Origin: Branchipolynoe longqiensis
Taxonomy: Eukaryota; Annelida; Polychaeta; Phyllodocida; Polynoidae
Reading direction: 5' to 3'
DNA length: 64,000 bases
Assembly (NCBI GenBank): GCA_030323885.1
Contig: JASIRB010000758.1
Coordinates: 241,609 to 305,608, forward strand
Shown: positions 42,306-51,355 of the stretch, in pieces
Position numbering within the stretch: position 1 is the stretch's first letter
Layout of the letters: every line of letters begins with the position of its first letter
Program-made: the position numbers and the translations under genes
The notes under the pieces: generated by a model
The model's input: only the letters and a program-made list of their open reading frames with translations
Database searches by the model: none
Told to the model about the DNA's origin: nothing

Positions 42306-42690
42306 CAAAGACCCTATAATACTAAGACGGCTCACTCAGCCTGTACTGTGTAATCAAAATGATCAAACCCAGCACTTGGTGCGTGGCTGTTCTCTTGGTT
42401 AGACATGTGCTATATTATATGTATAAATGTATATATGAACGTGAAAGATGTGTGATGATGGCGATGCTGATGATGATGCTGATGATGATGTGTATTTGTT
42501 CATAGCAATTTCATATTAATGTGTATTCATACTTACCTATCTCATGTATAATATAATTGTATGTGTTTACATGTGAAACACCAACCAGCAGCTGGGCTGA
42601 TCAAACCCACCACAAGGTGGCACTGCGAAATTTACATTACCATTGGAGAGATAGGGAGTGAGCTGTCTTAGTATTATAGGCCCTTTGTTG
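42306..42690. mobile_element. TTAA element TT-2
   Basis: The ends CAAAGACCCTATAATACTAA and TTAGTATTATAGGCCCTTTG are inverted, and TTAA flanks at 42302-42305 and 42691-42694. Both arms extend inward over GACGGCTCACTC. The interior has ATGATGATGCTGATGATGAT. A reverse copy is at 49767. It is non-coding. Confidence 0.8.
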
Positions 42691-42800
42691 TTAATCACAG
42701 CTGATCGCGAGTGTAACCAGCTGCTCAGGGCTGCTCAACAGACCTTCCACACTCTTAGCTCGTCGGGAGATTTGCACACCATCTTCTGGAATTACACCAG

Positions 42801-43210
42801 CCGGGATGAGGTGGCCGAATGAGTTGAGCGTCCATCACCCGTTTTGGTAGATCGTAGGATTCGAACCCTGGTCGAGCCAAACCAATGACTTATCAAATTT
42901 ATATTTGTCGCTTCCTAGCCAGGTGCTCGGCATTATTAGGATAGGGCAAGGACTGGTTTATTCAGTGTCAGGATAATGTGACCTCTTTCTCTCTCTCTCT
43001 TTCTATTTGACCAGAGAGGATGGCCGACTGAGTTGGGCGTCCGTCTCCCGTTTTGGTAGATCGTGGGAAGGAATAGGATATCAGGTCATGGTGCTGGAAG
43101 CCTGGTCTCCCAGTAAGACAGCACTATAAAGTGGCCATGATAGTACACTGTCACAAGTTGGTACCCGTCCTGATATGAGCTTAGGTGTTGCTAGGACATA
43201 AAACTCCCAA
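42801..43210 (+). mobile_element. Two SINE-A2 copies in tandem
   Basis: The first head (GGATGAGGTGGCCGAATGAG, then GATTCGAACCCTGGTCGAGC) runs to about 42982. After a CT-rich junction a second head starts at about 43013 (GAGAGGATGGCCGACTGAGT) and continues with the body to GACATAAAACTCCCAAGAAC. Confidence 0.8.
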
Positions 43211-43503
43211 GAACCAACTGAAAGGACGGAATGGCAGATTGAGTTAACTGCCAACTTCCCTTTTTGGCAGTTCGTGGGGTTCGAACCCTGGATGTCGAAC
43301 CCTGACGGAGTAAAACCAAGGACTTAACATTGCATATTTGTGGAAAGAGAGTAACAAGGGTCTGTTGACATCGTAAATTTGGATGTGTTAGAAATGATCA
43401 AATAGTCCATATCTATGCGGCATTGCCATGAGTCCAATTTATAATATTTCTATTATTTTTAGAACATTTGAAATGGAATGCCAAGCAGAAGTATCCATAT
43501 CAG
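43211..43503 (+). mobile_element. SINE-A2 head fragment and flank
   Basis: GGACGGAATGGCAGATTGAG and GGTTCGAACCCTGG are head-like; the copy stops near AACCAAGGACTTAACATTGC. The rest is unassigned. Confidence 0.55.
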
Positions 43504-43507
43504 TTAA

Positions 43508-44396
43508 GGGGCTGTCACATTAGGGTTTTTGCGGGAGCGTACGGTGGCGTAAGCGCGTTACGTCTCATATACGTCGGTATACACCGCCATACGCTATGCA
43601 TACACTATGCATACACCGTCATACGCCGTCATATGCCGATCCTCCAACAAGCCTGTTTCCTTGCTCAAAATTTTCAGCGTATGGCAGCGTATGGATCATA
43701 CGCTGCTCATACACTAGGCATGCGCTAAGCATATGCCGGCATAGGTTATGCATAGGTTAGGGGTACGTCGACATAGGTTGGGCGTACGCTGGATTGACAC
43801 CCGGCGGGTGTCTCTTGCGTACCCCCAGCATTCTGTAAAAGTGGTGTCACACTACGGCGTATGGCGTTAGCGTATGGATTTTTTACCCATATGCCGTCAT
43901 ATGCCGTCATATGCCGTCATATGCTTTGCATACGCTATGCATACGCTATGCATATGCCAGCATATGCCATCATACGCCGTCATACGCGTCCGTCCACATT
44001 TTTTTTTAGCATGCTCAAAGATTTTCGGCGTATGGCGGCGTATGGCTCATACGCTGCTCATACGCTCGATGTACGCTATGCGTATGCCAACATAGGTTAC
44101 GCATAGGTTGGGCATACGCTGAACTTGTCAATCACAACCATCAAGCCTCATCACAGTATGCTGTGCATAGGTCGAGATACGCTTTGAATACGCCGCCATA
44201 GGCTAGGGGTAGGTTAGGCATAGGTTAGGCATAGGTTAGGCATAGGTTAGGCATACGCTGGGCATATGCTTCAGATGCCGCTGGGACCTCGTGCGTAGCG
44301 TATGATGGTGTATGATGGCATATGACGGTGTATGGGTCAAAAACCGCATACGCCGGCATACGCTAACGCCATACGCCGTAATGTGACAGGGCCTTT
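43508..44396. mobile_element. TTAA element TT-3, with nested or tandem second element
   Basis: The left end GGGGCTGTCACATTAGGG follows TTAA (43504-43507). The right end CGGCGTAATGTGACAGGGCC is followed by TTTA, a probable decayed TTAA. A second left end lies inside at about 43841 (AGTGGTGTCACACTACGGCG); it pairs with the right end over GGCGTATGGCGTTAGCGTATG. The interior is built of CATATGCCGTCATATGCCGT and CATAGGTTAGG subrepeats. Short frames here are translation of those repeats. Confidence 0.75.
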
Positions 44397-44473
44397 AGTA
44401 AATACGCCATGAAAGTCACTCTGATAGTGACACACACAACCCTCTTCGACCTACTCCTTTCAGCTTAGGTAAA

Positions 44474-44678
44474 ACCGGACGCAATGGCATAATTGGTAGA
44501 GCGCAGTCTTCCCCTGTGGAAGGTCGGAAGTTCGAAGAGTCAAACCAATGACTTACAAAGATTGAAAATTGTGGAAAGCTAGCCTGGTGGTCGGCATTAA
44601 TAGGACAGGGCAAGGACTGGTTAGTGGAGTATCAGGATAATGTGACTGAGTGGGATATTGGGTCATGGTGCCAGTGCG
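44474..44678 (+). mobile_element. SINE-A, 3'-truncated forward copy
   Basis: The head CCGGACGCAATGGCATAATTGG is followed by the body to GGGTCATGGTGCCAGTG. Confidence 0.75.
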
Positions 44679-44796
44679 AAAAGTCTCAGCCCTCGAAATA
44701 ATGGATGAGATTTTCAAGTTCTTTTAATTTGGATTTTCTCATTTCGATTGAACATTTCTTTTGAACATATAAAAATGGTGGTAGAAAAAGCTTTTT

Positions 44797-44869
44797 CCCC
44801 GAGTGAGGTTTGAACCCATGACCTTCAGATTGTGAGACTGACGCGCTGCCAGACGACTGGACTATGAGG
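44797..44869 (-). tRNA. tRNA-like sequence (Met-type body, CAC at anticodon position)
   Basis: On the minus strand the A-box TAGTCCAGTCG and B-box GGTTCAAACC are intact, and the anticodon stem-loop region GTCAGTCTCACAATCTGAAG resembles eukaryotic elongator tRNA-Met, with CAC instead of CAT. The acceptor stem pairs poorly (CCTCATA against CTCGGGG), so it is more likely a tRNA pseudogene or SINE head than a working gene. Its 5' end is shared with the first unit of the neighbouring satellite. Confidence 0.4.
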
Positions 44870-46165
44870 TGCTGTGAACTAGCTCATATTTCCCACATTA
44901 GTTTTGTACTAAGGAACTAGCATGGACTATGAGGCACCGTGAGCTAGCTCATATTTCCCACATTAGTTTTGTACTAAGGAACTAGCATGGACTATGAGGC
45001 ACCGTGAGCTAGCTCATATTTCCCACATTAGTTTTGTACTAAGGAACTAGCATGGACTATGAGGTGCCGTGAGCTAGCTCATATTTCCCACATTAGTTTT
45101 GTACTAAGGAACTAGCATGGACTATGAGGTGCCATGAGCTAGCTCATATTTCCCACATTAGTTTCATACTAAGGAACAAGCATGGACTATGAGGTGCCGT
45201 GAGCTAGCTCATATTTCCCACATTAGTTTCATACTAAGGAACTAGCATGGACTATGAGGCACCGTGAGCTAGGTCATATTTCCCACATTAGTTTCGTACT
45301 AAGGAACTAGCATGGACTATGAGGCACCGTGAGCTAGCTTATATTTCCCACATTAGTTTCATATTAAGGAACTAGCATGGACTAATGGAGGTGCCGTGAG
45401 CTAGCTCATATTTCCAACATTAGTTTTCGTACTAAGGAACTAGTATGGACTATGAGGCACCGTGAGCTAGCTCATATTTCGCACATTAGTTTCATACTAA
45501 GGAACTAGCATGGACTATGAGGCACTGTGAGCTAGCTCATATTTCGCACATTAGTTTCATACTAAGGAACTAGCATGGACTATGAGGCACAGTGAGCTAG
45601 CTTATGTTTCAAACATTAGTTTTCGTACTAAGGAAATAGTATGGACTGTGAGGTGCCATGAGCTAGCTCATATTTCCAACATTAGTTTCGTACTAAGGAA
45701 CTAGCATGGACTATGAGGCGCCGTGAGCTAGCTCATATTTCCCACATTAGTTTCATACTAAGGAACAAGCATGGACTATGAGGCACCGGGAGCTAGCTCA
45801 TATTTCCCACATTAGTTTTGTACTAAGGAACTAGCATGGACTATGAGGTGCCGTGAGCTAGCTCATATTTCCAACATTAGTTTCGTACTAAGGAACTAGT
45901 ATGGACTATGAGGCGCCGTGAGCTAGCTCATATTTCCAACATTAGTTTTCGTACTAAGGAACTAGCATGGACTATGAGGTGCCGTGAGCTAGCTCATATT
46001 TCCAACATTAGTTTCGTACTAAGGAACTAGCATGGACTATGAGGCACCGTGAGCTAGCTCATATTTCCCACATTAGTTTCATACTAAGGAACTAGCATGG
46101 ACTATGAGGCACCGTGAGCTAGCTCATATTTCCCACATTAGTTTCGTACTAAGGAACTAGAAATG
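44855..46165. repeat. 65-bp satellite, about 20 units
   Basis: The unit is CATGGACTATGAGGCACCGT, GAGCTAGCTCATATTTCCCA and CATTAGTTTTGTACTAAGGA plus ACTAG. Variation is concentrated at GGCACC/GGTGCC, CCCACA/CCAACA and TTTTG/TTTCAT. GAGCTAGCTC is a perfect palindrome in every unit. The array ends at AACTAGAAATGGACTATGGA. Confidence 0.95.
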
Positions 46166-46180
46166 GACTATGGAGGCCAG

Positions 46181-46383
46181 ACACATTGGTGGGTCGGTTG
46201 TTGAAGTTTTACATCCTCAGCATCTAAGGTCATATCAGGATGGGTACCGACTTGTGACACACTCAAGGCGACTCTTTAGTGCTGCGCCACTGGGAGACCA
46301 GGCTGCCAGCACAATGATCTGATATCCCAGTCAGTCACATTACTCTGACATTGAACCAACCCATCCTTGTCCTAGCCTAATAA
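46181..46383 (-). mobile_element. SINE-A, reverse, truncated at the R element
   Basis: GGTCGGTTGTTGAAGTTTTA to TGTCCTAGCCTAATAATG matches the family up to the point where the next element starts. The rest of the SINE is not found beyond 49612. Confidence 0.75.
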
Positions 46384-46495
46384 TGGGAGAGGGGGGGGCG
46401 AGCCGGGGCTCGCCCGAGGTGAGTAGGCAGCGCCACAGCGGCGGGGGAGGGTCTCCTCCTTCCCTCGCATCAAGCGTAATGCTTCGCATTACGAC
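46384..46495. repeat. Terminal repeat R, downstream copy
   Basis: It holds a G-run, the palindrome GGCGAGCCGGGGCTCGCC, GGTGAGTAGGCAGCGCCACA and the hairpin CGTAATGCTTCGCATTACG. It is near-identical and in the same orientation as 49497-49612. The hairpin end also occurs alone at 37480-37528. Confidence 0.85.
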
Positions 46496-46543
46496 CGATG
46501 CGCGAGAAGGAAGAAAGCAAGGCGGGGGTGGAAGAAAGGCGCG

Positions 46544-46549
46544 TTTATT
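46544..46549 (-). terminator. Polyadenylation-type hexamer of the R element
   Basis: TTTATT on the plus strand is AATAAA on the minus strand, just inside the downstream terminal repeat and after both ORFs. Its position suits the 3' end of a minus-strand transcript. Confidence 0.45.
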
Positions 46550-46729
46550 ACACGCCTCAGCGGAACATGTTAGGTAGATATAAGCAATAAAATATGGACA
46601 GTGGTAATGTACAGGTACATAGAAGATAAAAGGTAATTGCACAGTGGTAATAGAGAAATAGACATGGTATCAAAAATAATGAGGGGCTCCCAGGAGGGAG
46701 CAGAGAGGCTCATAAGGAGCAGGAGAGAG

Positions 46730-48157
46730 TCAGTAAGTCCGGTGGTCCGGTTGATTGTCAGTGGAGTGAGGGGGTGCCGAGGAGCCCTCCACCAAATAAT
46801 AGGAGAGGGCTCGAGGCGCACCCGAGGCGGGGGCGCGGGGCGCCCGAGGTGGGGGCCGGAGATCTGGGTGAGATGAGGGTCGTGAGGGCAGAGCCTTGAG
46901 GTCGGCGGCTGGATTGTCTGGAGAGGGTCCCTCGTGAGGCTGAGCTGTGTGGTCTGAGGTGCGCGGTACGGGGTAGGTCGACAAGGGGCGGGCGGCCAAA
47001 ATAAAGGGAGGCCCGCTCCTTGGAGGGATCGGGTGAGGAGGTCGGCCGGCGAACTCCTCAGGCCTGGGTGGGACGGGGGTCGGGGTCGGGTCGGGCGGGT
47101 TGATGACGGTGGTGTCGTGGTCGGCGGCTGTGCCCTCGGAGGATGGTTCTCCGTGAGGCTGGGCTGGGCTGTGGTCTGAGGGTTCCTTCTGAGGCTGGGC
47201 TGGGTTGTGGCCTGAGGGTTCCTTGTGAAACTGGGCTGGGCTGTGGTCCGTGATGGGCGACTGGCGCCGGGCGGCGATGAGAGCCTTACTGAGGGGGCGC
47301 TGGGGCCCGACTGGGATGTGGTTGCCGATGAGGTCGGCGGTGCCGAGGCGGCGGTCAGGCCGCGCCTCGGGCAAACTGGGCTGGGCTGGGCTGTGTTCTG
47401 TGATGGGCGACTGGCGCTGGTCGGCGGTGAGAGCCTTCCTGAGGGGGCGCTGGGGCCCGACTTGGAGGTGGTTGCCGATGAGGTCGGCAGTGCCGAGGCG
47501 GCGGTCGGGCCGCGCCTCGGGCAAACTGGGCTGGGCTGGGCTGTGATCCGTGGCGGGCTGGTGGCGGTGGGCGGTGGTGAGAGCCTTACTGAGGGGCCGC
47601 TGGGGCCCGGCTGGGCGGTGGTTGCCGATGTGGTTGGTAATACCGAGGTGGCGGTCAGGGCAGGGGTCGGGGGAGGAGGTGCGGCGGGGGCGGGCTAGGG
47701 GGGCGGCGAACTCGCGGGCGGTGGGGGGGGGGTCGTGGGGCGGGTCGGTGGGGGGGTCGGTGGGTTCAGGGGGGCAGAGGAAGGCGGTTTCGCCTGGGTC
47801 GAGGTGGATGTCTGGGTCGAGGGTGACGGGCGACTGGCGCCGGGCGGCGATGGGAGCCTTACTGAGGGGGCGCTGGGGCCCGAGGCGGGGGTGGTTGCCG
47901 GAGGGCACGGCGGCGCCAAGTCGGCGGGCAGGCCGCGCCTCGGGCGGGTGGGCGGTGGTGTCCGGAGGGCTGGTAGCAGTGTGGTGGGCGGCTTTGATAG
48001 GGTTGGTGGGCCGGTCTGGGGCCTCCGTGCCGGGCTGGAGGTGCCGGCTCCTCAAAAATCCGGCGAGGCGGGAGCCGCTGCCCGGGCGCGCTTGGCCAGG
48101 CATGCGTCCTCGCTGTGCCTGGTTAGTACCCTCTGGACATTGGCGCAGTATGCGCAT
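46730..48157 (-). CDS. R element ORF2: proline-rich repetitive protein
   Basis: The frame gives 475 residues. It overlaps the end of the gag-like ORF by about 105 bases in another frame, an arrangement like gag/pol overlaps. The core consists of four 50-residue units (RRLGTADLIGNH, VGPQRPLSKAL, QSPITDHSPAQP, SLPEARPD) encoded by 150-bp DNA repeats that keep the frame. The last third is Pro/His-rich. I find no protease, RT or RNase H motif. The frame-preserving repeat supports coding, but high GC (few stops) could also explain the open frame. Function unknown. Confidence 0.5.
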   Translation of the reverse strand: MRILRQCPEGTNQAQRGRMPGQARPGSGSRLAGFLRSRHLQPGTEAPDRPTNPIKAAHHTATSPPDTTAHPPEARPARRLGAAVPSGNHPRLGPQRPLSKAPIAARRQSPVTLDPDIHLDPGETAFLCPPEPTDPPTDPPHDPPPTAREFAAPLARPRRTSSPDPCPDRHLGITNHIGNHRPAGPQRPLSKALTTAHRHQPATDHSPAQPSLPEARPDRRLGTADLIGNHLQVGPQRPLRKALTADQRQSPITEHSPAQPSLPEARPDRRLGTADLIGNHIPVGPQRPLSKALIAARRQSPITDHSPAQFHKEPSGHNPAQPQKEPSDHSPAQPHGEPSSEGTAADHDTTVINPPDPTPTPVPPRPEEFAGRPPHPIPPRSGPPFILAARPLSTYPVPRTSDHTAQPHEGPSPDNPAADLKALPSRPSSHPDLRPPPRAPRAPASGAPRALSYYLVEGSSAPPHSTDNQPDHRTY

Positions 48158-49548
48158 GCGTGTAGTTGTCTGGAGACCCCCTGGCCGTGGACCTCCCCCG
48201 GGGCTGCGTGGGTGCAGGAGTTGGGGTCCCGGTTCCAGGCATAGCAGAGTGGGCCGTGGGTCTCCTTACTGTAGGCCACGCGTGTGTCGGTCTGGCCGCG
48301 GAACTGGGGGCGGGGCATTGCAGGGTCGAGGGAGGGGAGTTGGGTGGTGGTGGAGTGGGGAGGCATGGCGAGGGACTCCAGTCTGAGGAGGTCTATGGCC
48401 ACTGGGTCGTGCCAGCCATGGGGGAGGGTACCGTCCGCGATCGCGGTAAAGACCGCCTCCGAGTAGTGGCGGACGGTCGTCCAGGGATAGAGGAGGTTGT
48501 CACGACAGATAGAAAGGATGTGGTGGTGGAGTCCCTGGGCGGAGTGGGCGGGGAAGTCCGGGTGGTCGATGAGGGTGAGGAGGGCGAGGGCATATTCGTC
48601 CTTGGACGCCTCCCCCCTCTTCACCGGCTTCTTCTCGGGACCTCGCCTCACCAGATCGGAGGGAAAAATATAATTTGAAGGGATACCTTGGCGTCTGGTT
48701 GAGTGCCGCGCCTCGGCGGATGCCAGGATTTCCCTGACGGCGTCGGCCGTGGAGGCGGGGTTGTGGCGGGTCTCCTCCTCCTGGTAGGCCAGCGACGCGA
48801 CGGGCTGCACTTGGGGAAGGAGGTGGCGGTACCTCCCGTACTCCGGGTGTGTTGCTCCGGGGAGGGCCGCCTGCGGCGGCGGCGGGGCTCGGGCCGCGGA
48901 GGTGGCAGGCGCCCGAGGTGTTGATGCGGCCGGCGGGGGCGCCTCTGGCGCGGGCCGGGTTCCGTTGGCGCTGAGGTGGTCAATCCGGGCGTGGAGGTCG
49001 GCAGTGGCCTGCCGGTGCTCGGCGTTGGCCTGGCGGTGCTCCTCGTTGGCCTGCCGGTGCTCTAGCTGCATCCGCTGGATAGCCTCCAGCACTGGAGAGG
49101 TCTCGGCGCCCGAGGAACGGTCCGAGGGTGCCGGGGGGAGACCGAGACCGAGGCGGGCGACTCGTCCCTCCCGGGCGGCGCAGCTGGCCCCGGGGTCCGA
49201 GGGGCGGCCCGGGACCCCTTCCGTCCTCGTCCTTTTCCTTGTGGCATGTTTGTAGTAGATGCTGGTGTGGGACAGCGATCCGAGGCGTAGGCCAAACAGG
49301 AAAAGTGAAGGATAGCGGAAGACGGCAGGAAGGTGAGTGCCTGAGGAGAGCCGGCGGGCGGCCTTATAAGGGAGGAAGGAGGGGGGAAGGCGGTGAGGTG
49401 CGAATGCTGACGGCCCGGGGGAGGGTGAGATGTGGCGAGCAGCGGGCGTCGGGCGAGGCGTGAGCGCCAGAACAAAGAAGGTGGCCTGAAAGAGGGGGGG
49501 GGGGGGGGGGTGAGCCGGGGCTCGCCCGAGGTGAGTAGGCAGCGCCAC
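48052..49548 (-). CDS. R element ORF1: gag-like protein with coiled coil and Cys/His motif
   Basis: The open frame is 498 codons. The true start is probably MPQGKGRGRKGSRAA at 49247, which lies in a different frame, so a one-base frameshift near 49100-49200 is likely. The first 100 residues of the open frame would then be untranslated leader. A heptad series EHRQANE-EHRQANA-EHRQATA (about residues 163-185) suggests a coiled coil. A conserved-looking central part (YALALLTLIDHPDFPAHSAQ, NLLYPWTTVRHYSEAVFTAI) follows. The C-terminus has a Cys/His cluster (CYAWNRDPNSCTH, then HACAYC and HSEDAC) like gag zinc motifs of DIRS-type elements. It probably packages element RNA. Assignment to a named family is not certain. 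Confidence 0.6.
   Translation of the reverse strand: MALPTHLGRAPAHPPPPPLFQATFFVLALTPRPTPAARHISPSPGPSAFAPHRLPPSFLPYKAARRLSSGTHLPAVFRYPSLFLFGLRLGSLSHTSIYYKHATRKRTRTEGVPGRPSDPGASCAAREGRVARLGLGLPPAPSDRSSGAETSPVLEAIQRMQLEHRQANEEHRQANAEHRQATADLHARIDHLSANGTRPAPEAPPPAASTPRAPATSAARAPPPPQAALPGATHPEYGRYRHLLPQVQPVASLAYQEEETRHNPASTADAVREILASAEARHSTRRQGIPSNYIFPSDLVRRGPEKKPVKRGEASKDEYALALLTLIDHPDFPAHSAQGLHHHILSICRDNLLYPWTTVRHYSEAVFTAIADGTLPHGWHDPVAIDLLRLESLAMPPHSTTTQLPSLDPAMPRPQFRGQTDTRVAYSKETHGPLCYAWNRDPNSCTHAAPGEVHGQGVSRQLHACAYCANVQRVLTRHSEDACLAKRARAAAPASPDF
49363..49370 (-). promoter_or_regulatory. TATA-like box upstream of the gag-like ORF
   Basis: CTTATAAGG on the minus strand lies about 115 bases upstream of the MPQGKG start, in otherwise GC-rich sequence. 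Confidence 0.4.
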
Positions 49549-49612
49549 AGCGGCGGGGGAGGGTCTCCTCCTTCCCTCGCATCAAACGTAATGCTTCGCA
49601 TTACGACCAATT
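49492..49612. repeat. Terminal repeat R, upstream copy
   Basis: It has the same order as 46384-46495: G-run, GAGCCGGGGCTCGCCC, GGTGAGTAGGCAGCGCCACA and the hairpin CGTAATGCTTCGCATTACG, ending at GACCA. Near-identity of the two copies suggests recent insertion or homogenisation. Confidence 0.85.
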
Positions 49613-49766
49613 AGCTATCTATTATAAGCACCTATGGCCACCCCACCCCCTCCCACCACCCCACGCACTCCTTTACCTGCTGCCACAAACCAAGTTATCC
49701 ACCGTATAAATTATTTTCCCAGCAAATTCGGAAATGTGTATCAGTCTGGTAGTATTGCTATAGACC

Positions 49767-50139
49767 GGGGGCCCTATGGTACTGGGACGGCTCACTCCCT
49801 ATCTCTCCCATGTGATGTAAATTTTGCGGTGCCACCTTGTGGTGGGTTTGATCGACCCGGCTGCTGGTTGGTGTTTCACATGTAAACACATACGGTTATA
49901 TCATGCATGAGACGGGTGAGCGTGAATACACATTGATATGGGGTTGCTATGAACAGGCACACATCATCGTCGTCCTTGTCGCCATCGTCGCACATCTTTC
50001 ACATCCATATATACATTTGTGCATATAATATAGCATCTGTTTAGCCAAGGAACAGCCAGTGCACCAAGTGGTGGGTTTGATCATTTTGATTACACAGTAT
50101 GGGCTGAGTGAGCCGTCTTGGTATTATAGGGTCTTTGTA
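49767..50139. mobile_element. TT-2 family element, reverse copy
   Basis: GGGCCCTATGGTACTGGGAC at left and GTCTTGGTATTATAGGGTCT at right match TT-2 ends in reverse. Shared interior words include GGTGCCACCTTGTGGTGGGT and CCAAGTGGTGGGTTTGATCA. No TTAA is preserved at the flanks. Confidence 0.75.
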
Positions 50140-50564
50140 TAAACATAGACACTAATAAAGTCTGTACTAGACTACTAAATGACTGAAACGTACAATCCTC
50201 CAAGCATTGTTTATCCCATCATTACTAACAACCTACTTACTCAAACTACTTCATGTAGTCAAACAACACACCTGAGGTATTAACCTTTTAAGCATAACCC
50301 TACAAGCTAACCACACTCTATCTAACAGAATAAACAAACCATTCTACTAACACTCACTCCATCTCAAAATGTTAACTCCAACAACATGATAGTTTTGCAA
50401 TTCACAACATAGTAGGCATACAAACCTATGAAGGGAAACTATGCACCTAACCACTCCGTAATGTAAAGGTCTAATCAATACACATGTATGTATCAAGTGT
50501 GTATGAATACAACATATAACTGCTATTTTTATATGTGAATTGTCAAACTATACCATTGAATGTT
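50140..50564. other. No gene seen
   Basis: AT-rich unique sequence without supported frames. Confidence 0.4.
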
Positions 50565-50786
50565 TGATATTGTTATTTCAGCTGATTTGGGCTAGCTGCT
50601 GATGACAATATCAGACTACATATGCATATATTGTAAATAACTGTATTGTCACATGGCTGGAAGACCAGTGCCACGGCGCTGACAAAAGACTTTATTCAAT
50701 GAATAAACTATATTTACAACAACAAAATCTAATGCGTGTATCTCAGAAAATGGAAGAAACTCAACACCATCGGACTATGCAACTTT
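50565..50786. repeat. Interspersed repeat (as at 3445) joined to MITE-G end
   Basis: Positions 50565-50715 match 3445-3620. From about 50730 a MITE-G right end follows (TCTCAGAAAATGGAAGAAAC, CATCGGACTATGCAACTTTA). Confidence 0.65.
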
Positions 50787-50995
50787 ACGGTATGCTTTAT
50801 TGTGTGTGGGATATTATTATCGGCTGTGAAATGGGCAGATAGTTGGGGGGTTGAGGCGCCACCTGGAGGGCAGGAGGAGAGTAGGGAGCTCCTTGGAAGC
50901 AGACCTCCCGCACTCCAGGTTGCAGTACAGACTCCAGTAATCCAAGTACAAAGAAACATATCAAAGGAGGTTACAGGAGCAGTAGTAGAATATGA

Positions 50996-51341
50996 TAGTA
51001 TAGTAATCCTGTACTTGAGCTCCACCACCATGCGGTGGCTGCAGGGACTACGCGGCAGACTGACGTAGTTCTACTGCACCAGGTGGCAGCACGCTAGCCA
51101 CTGGGCAGTGCCCTGAATGGACTGCCCATTACTGTGTGTGGCTAGCCTACCCCCCCCCCCCCCCCACCCCACAAACAGAGGTGATGTGCGACCTAGCTGG
51201 TCAGGGCTCAGCTCACTTGATTGTGGATGCCGTGGTGGGCAGATTGATAATAAACGTCAGAAGCATACGTACCCATCCTTATTCATCCGGTGTGTCATCG
51301 TGAGAGCCAGGTTCTGGAGCAGCTGACAGCGGCCTATCACA
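50996..51341 (+). mobile_element. Divergent LTR followed by a primer-site-like sequence
   Basis: The LTR aligns with 25595-25927 over GTACTTGAGCTCCACCACCA, GCTAGCCACTGGGCAG and CATTACTGTGTGTGGCTAGC. A TAATAAAC near 51249 is in the AATAAA position. It ends TATCACA, and TTGGTGCCATGACC (51342-51355) follows directly, which looks like an LTR-retrotransposon primer-binding start. No gag or pol frame follows. Confidence 0.7.
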
Positions 51342-51355
51342 TTGGTGCCATGACC

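Larger units (their letters stand above)
46384..49612 (-). mobile_element. Gag-only retroelement with terminal direct repeats (R element)
   Basis: The unit is bounded by direct copies of a roughly 110-bp repeat (46384-46495 and about 49492-49612). It is GC-rich, unlike its neighbours, and coded on the minus strand. In order it carries a TATA-like box, a gag-like ORF, an overlapping second ORF with 150-bp repeats and an AATAAA. No reverse transcriptase, integrase or recombinase motif is visible, so it is non-autonomous or decayed. The direct terminal repeats plus gag-like ORF recall LTR, DIRS/Ngaro or Penelope-like layouts; I cannot choose between them. Confidence 0.65.

Noticed and set aside
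43468..44106. Small Tyr/His/Ala-rich ORFs (AYAVICRHM-type repeats)
   Set aside because: They come from CATATGCCGT subrepeats of the TTAA element.
47225..48678. Plus-strand glycine/arginine-rich frames of 157-278 codons
   Set aside because: They are shadows of the GC-rich minus-strand R element, with low-complexity products and no motifs.
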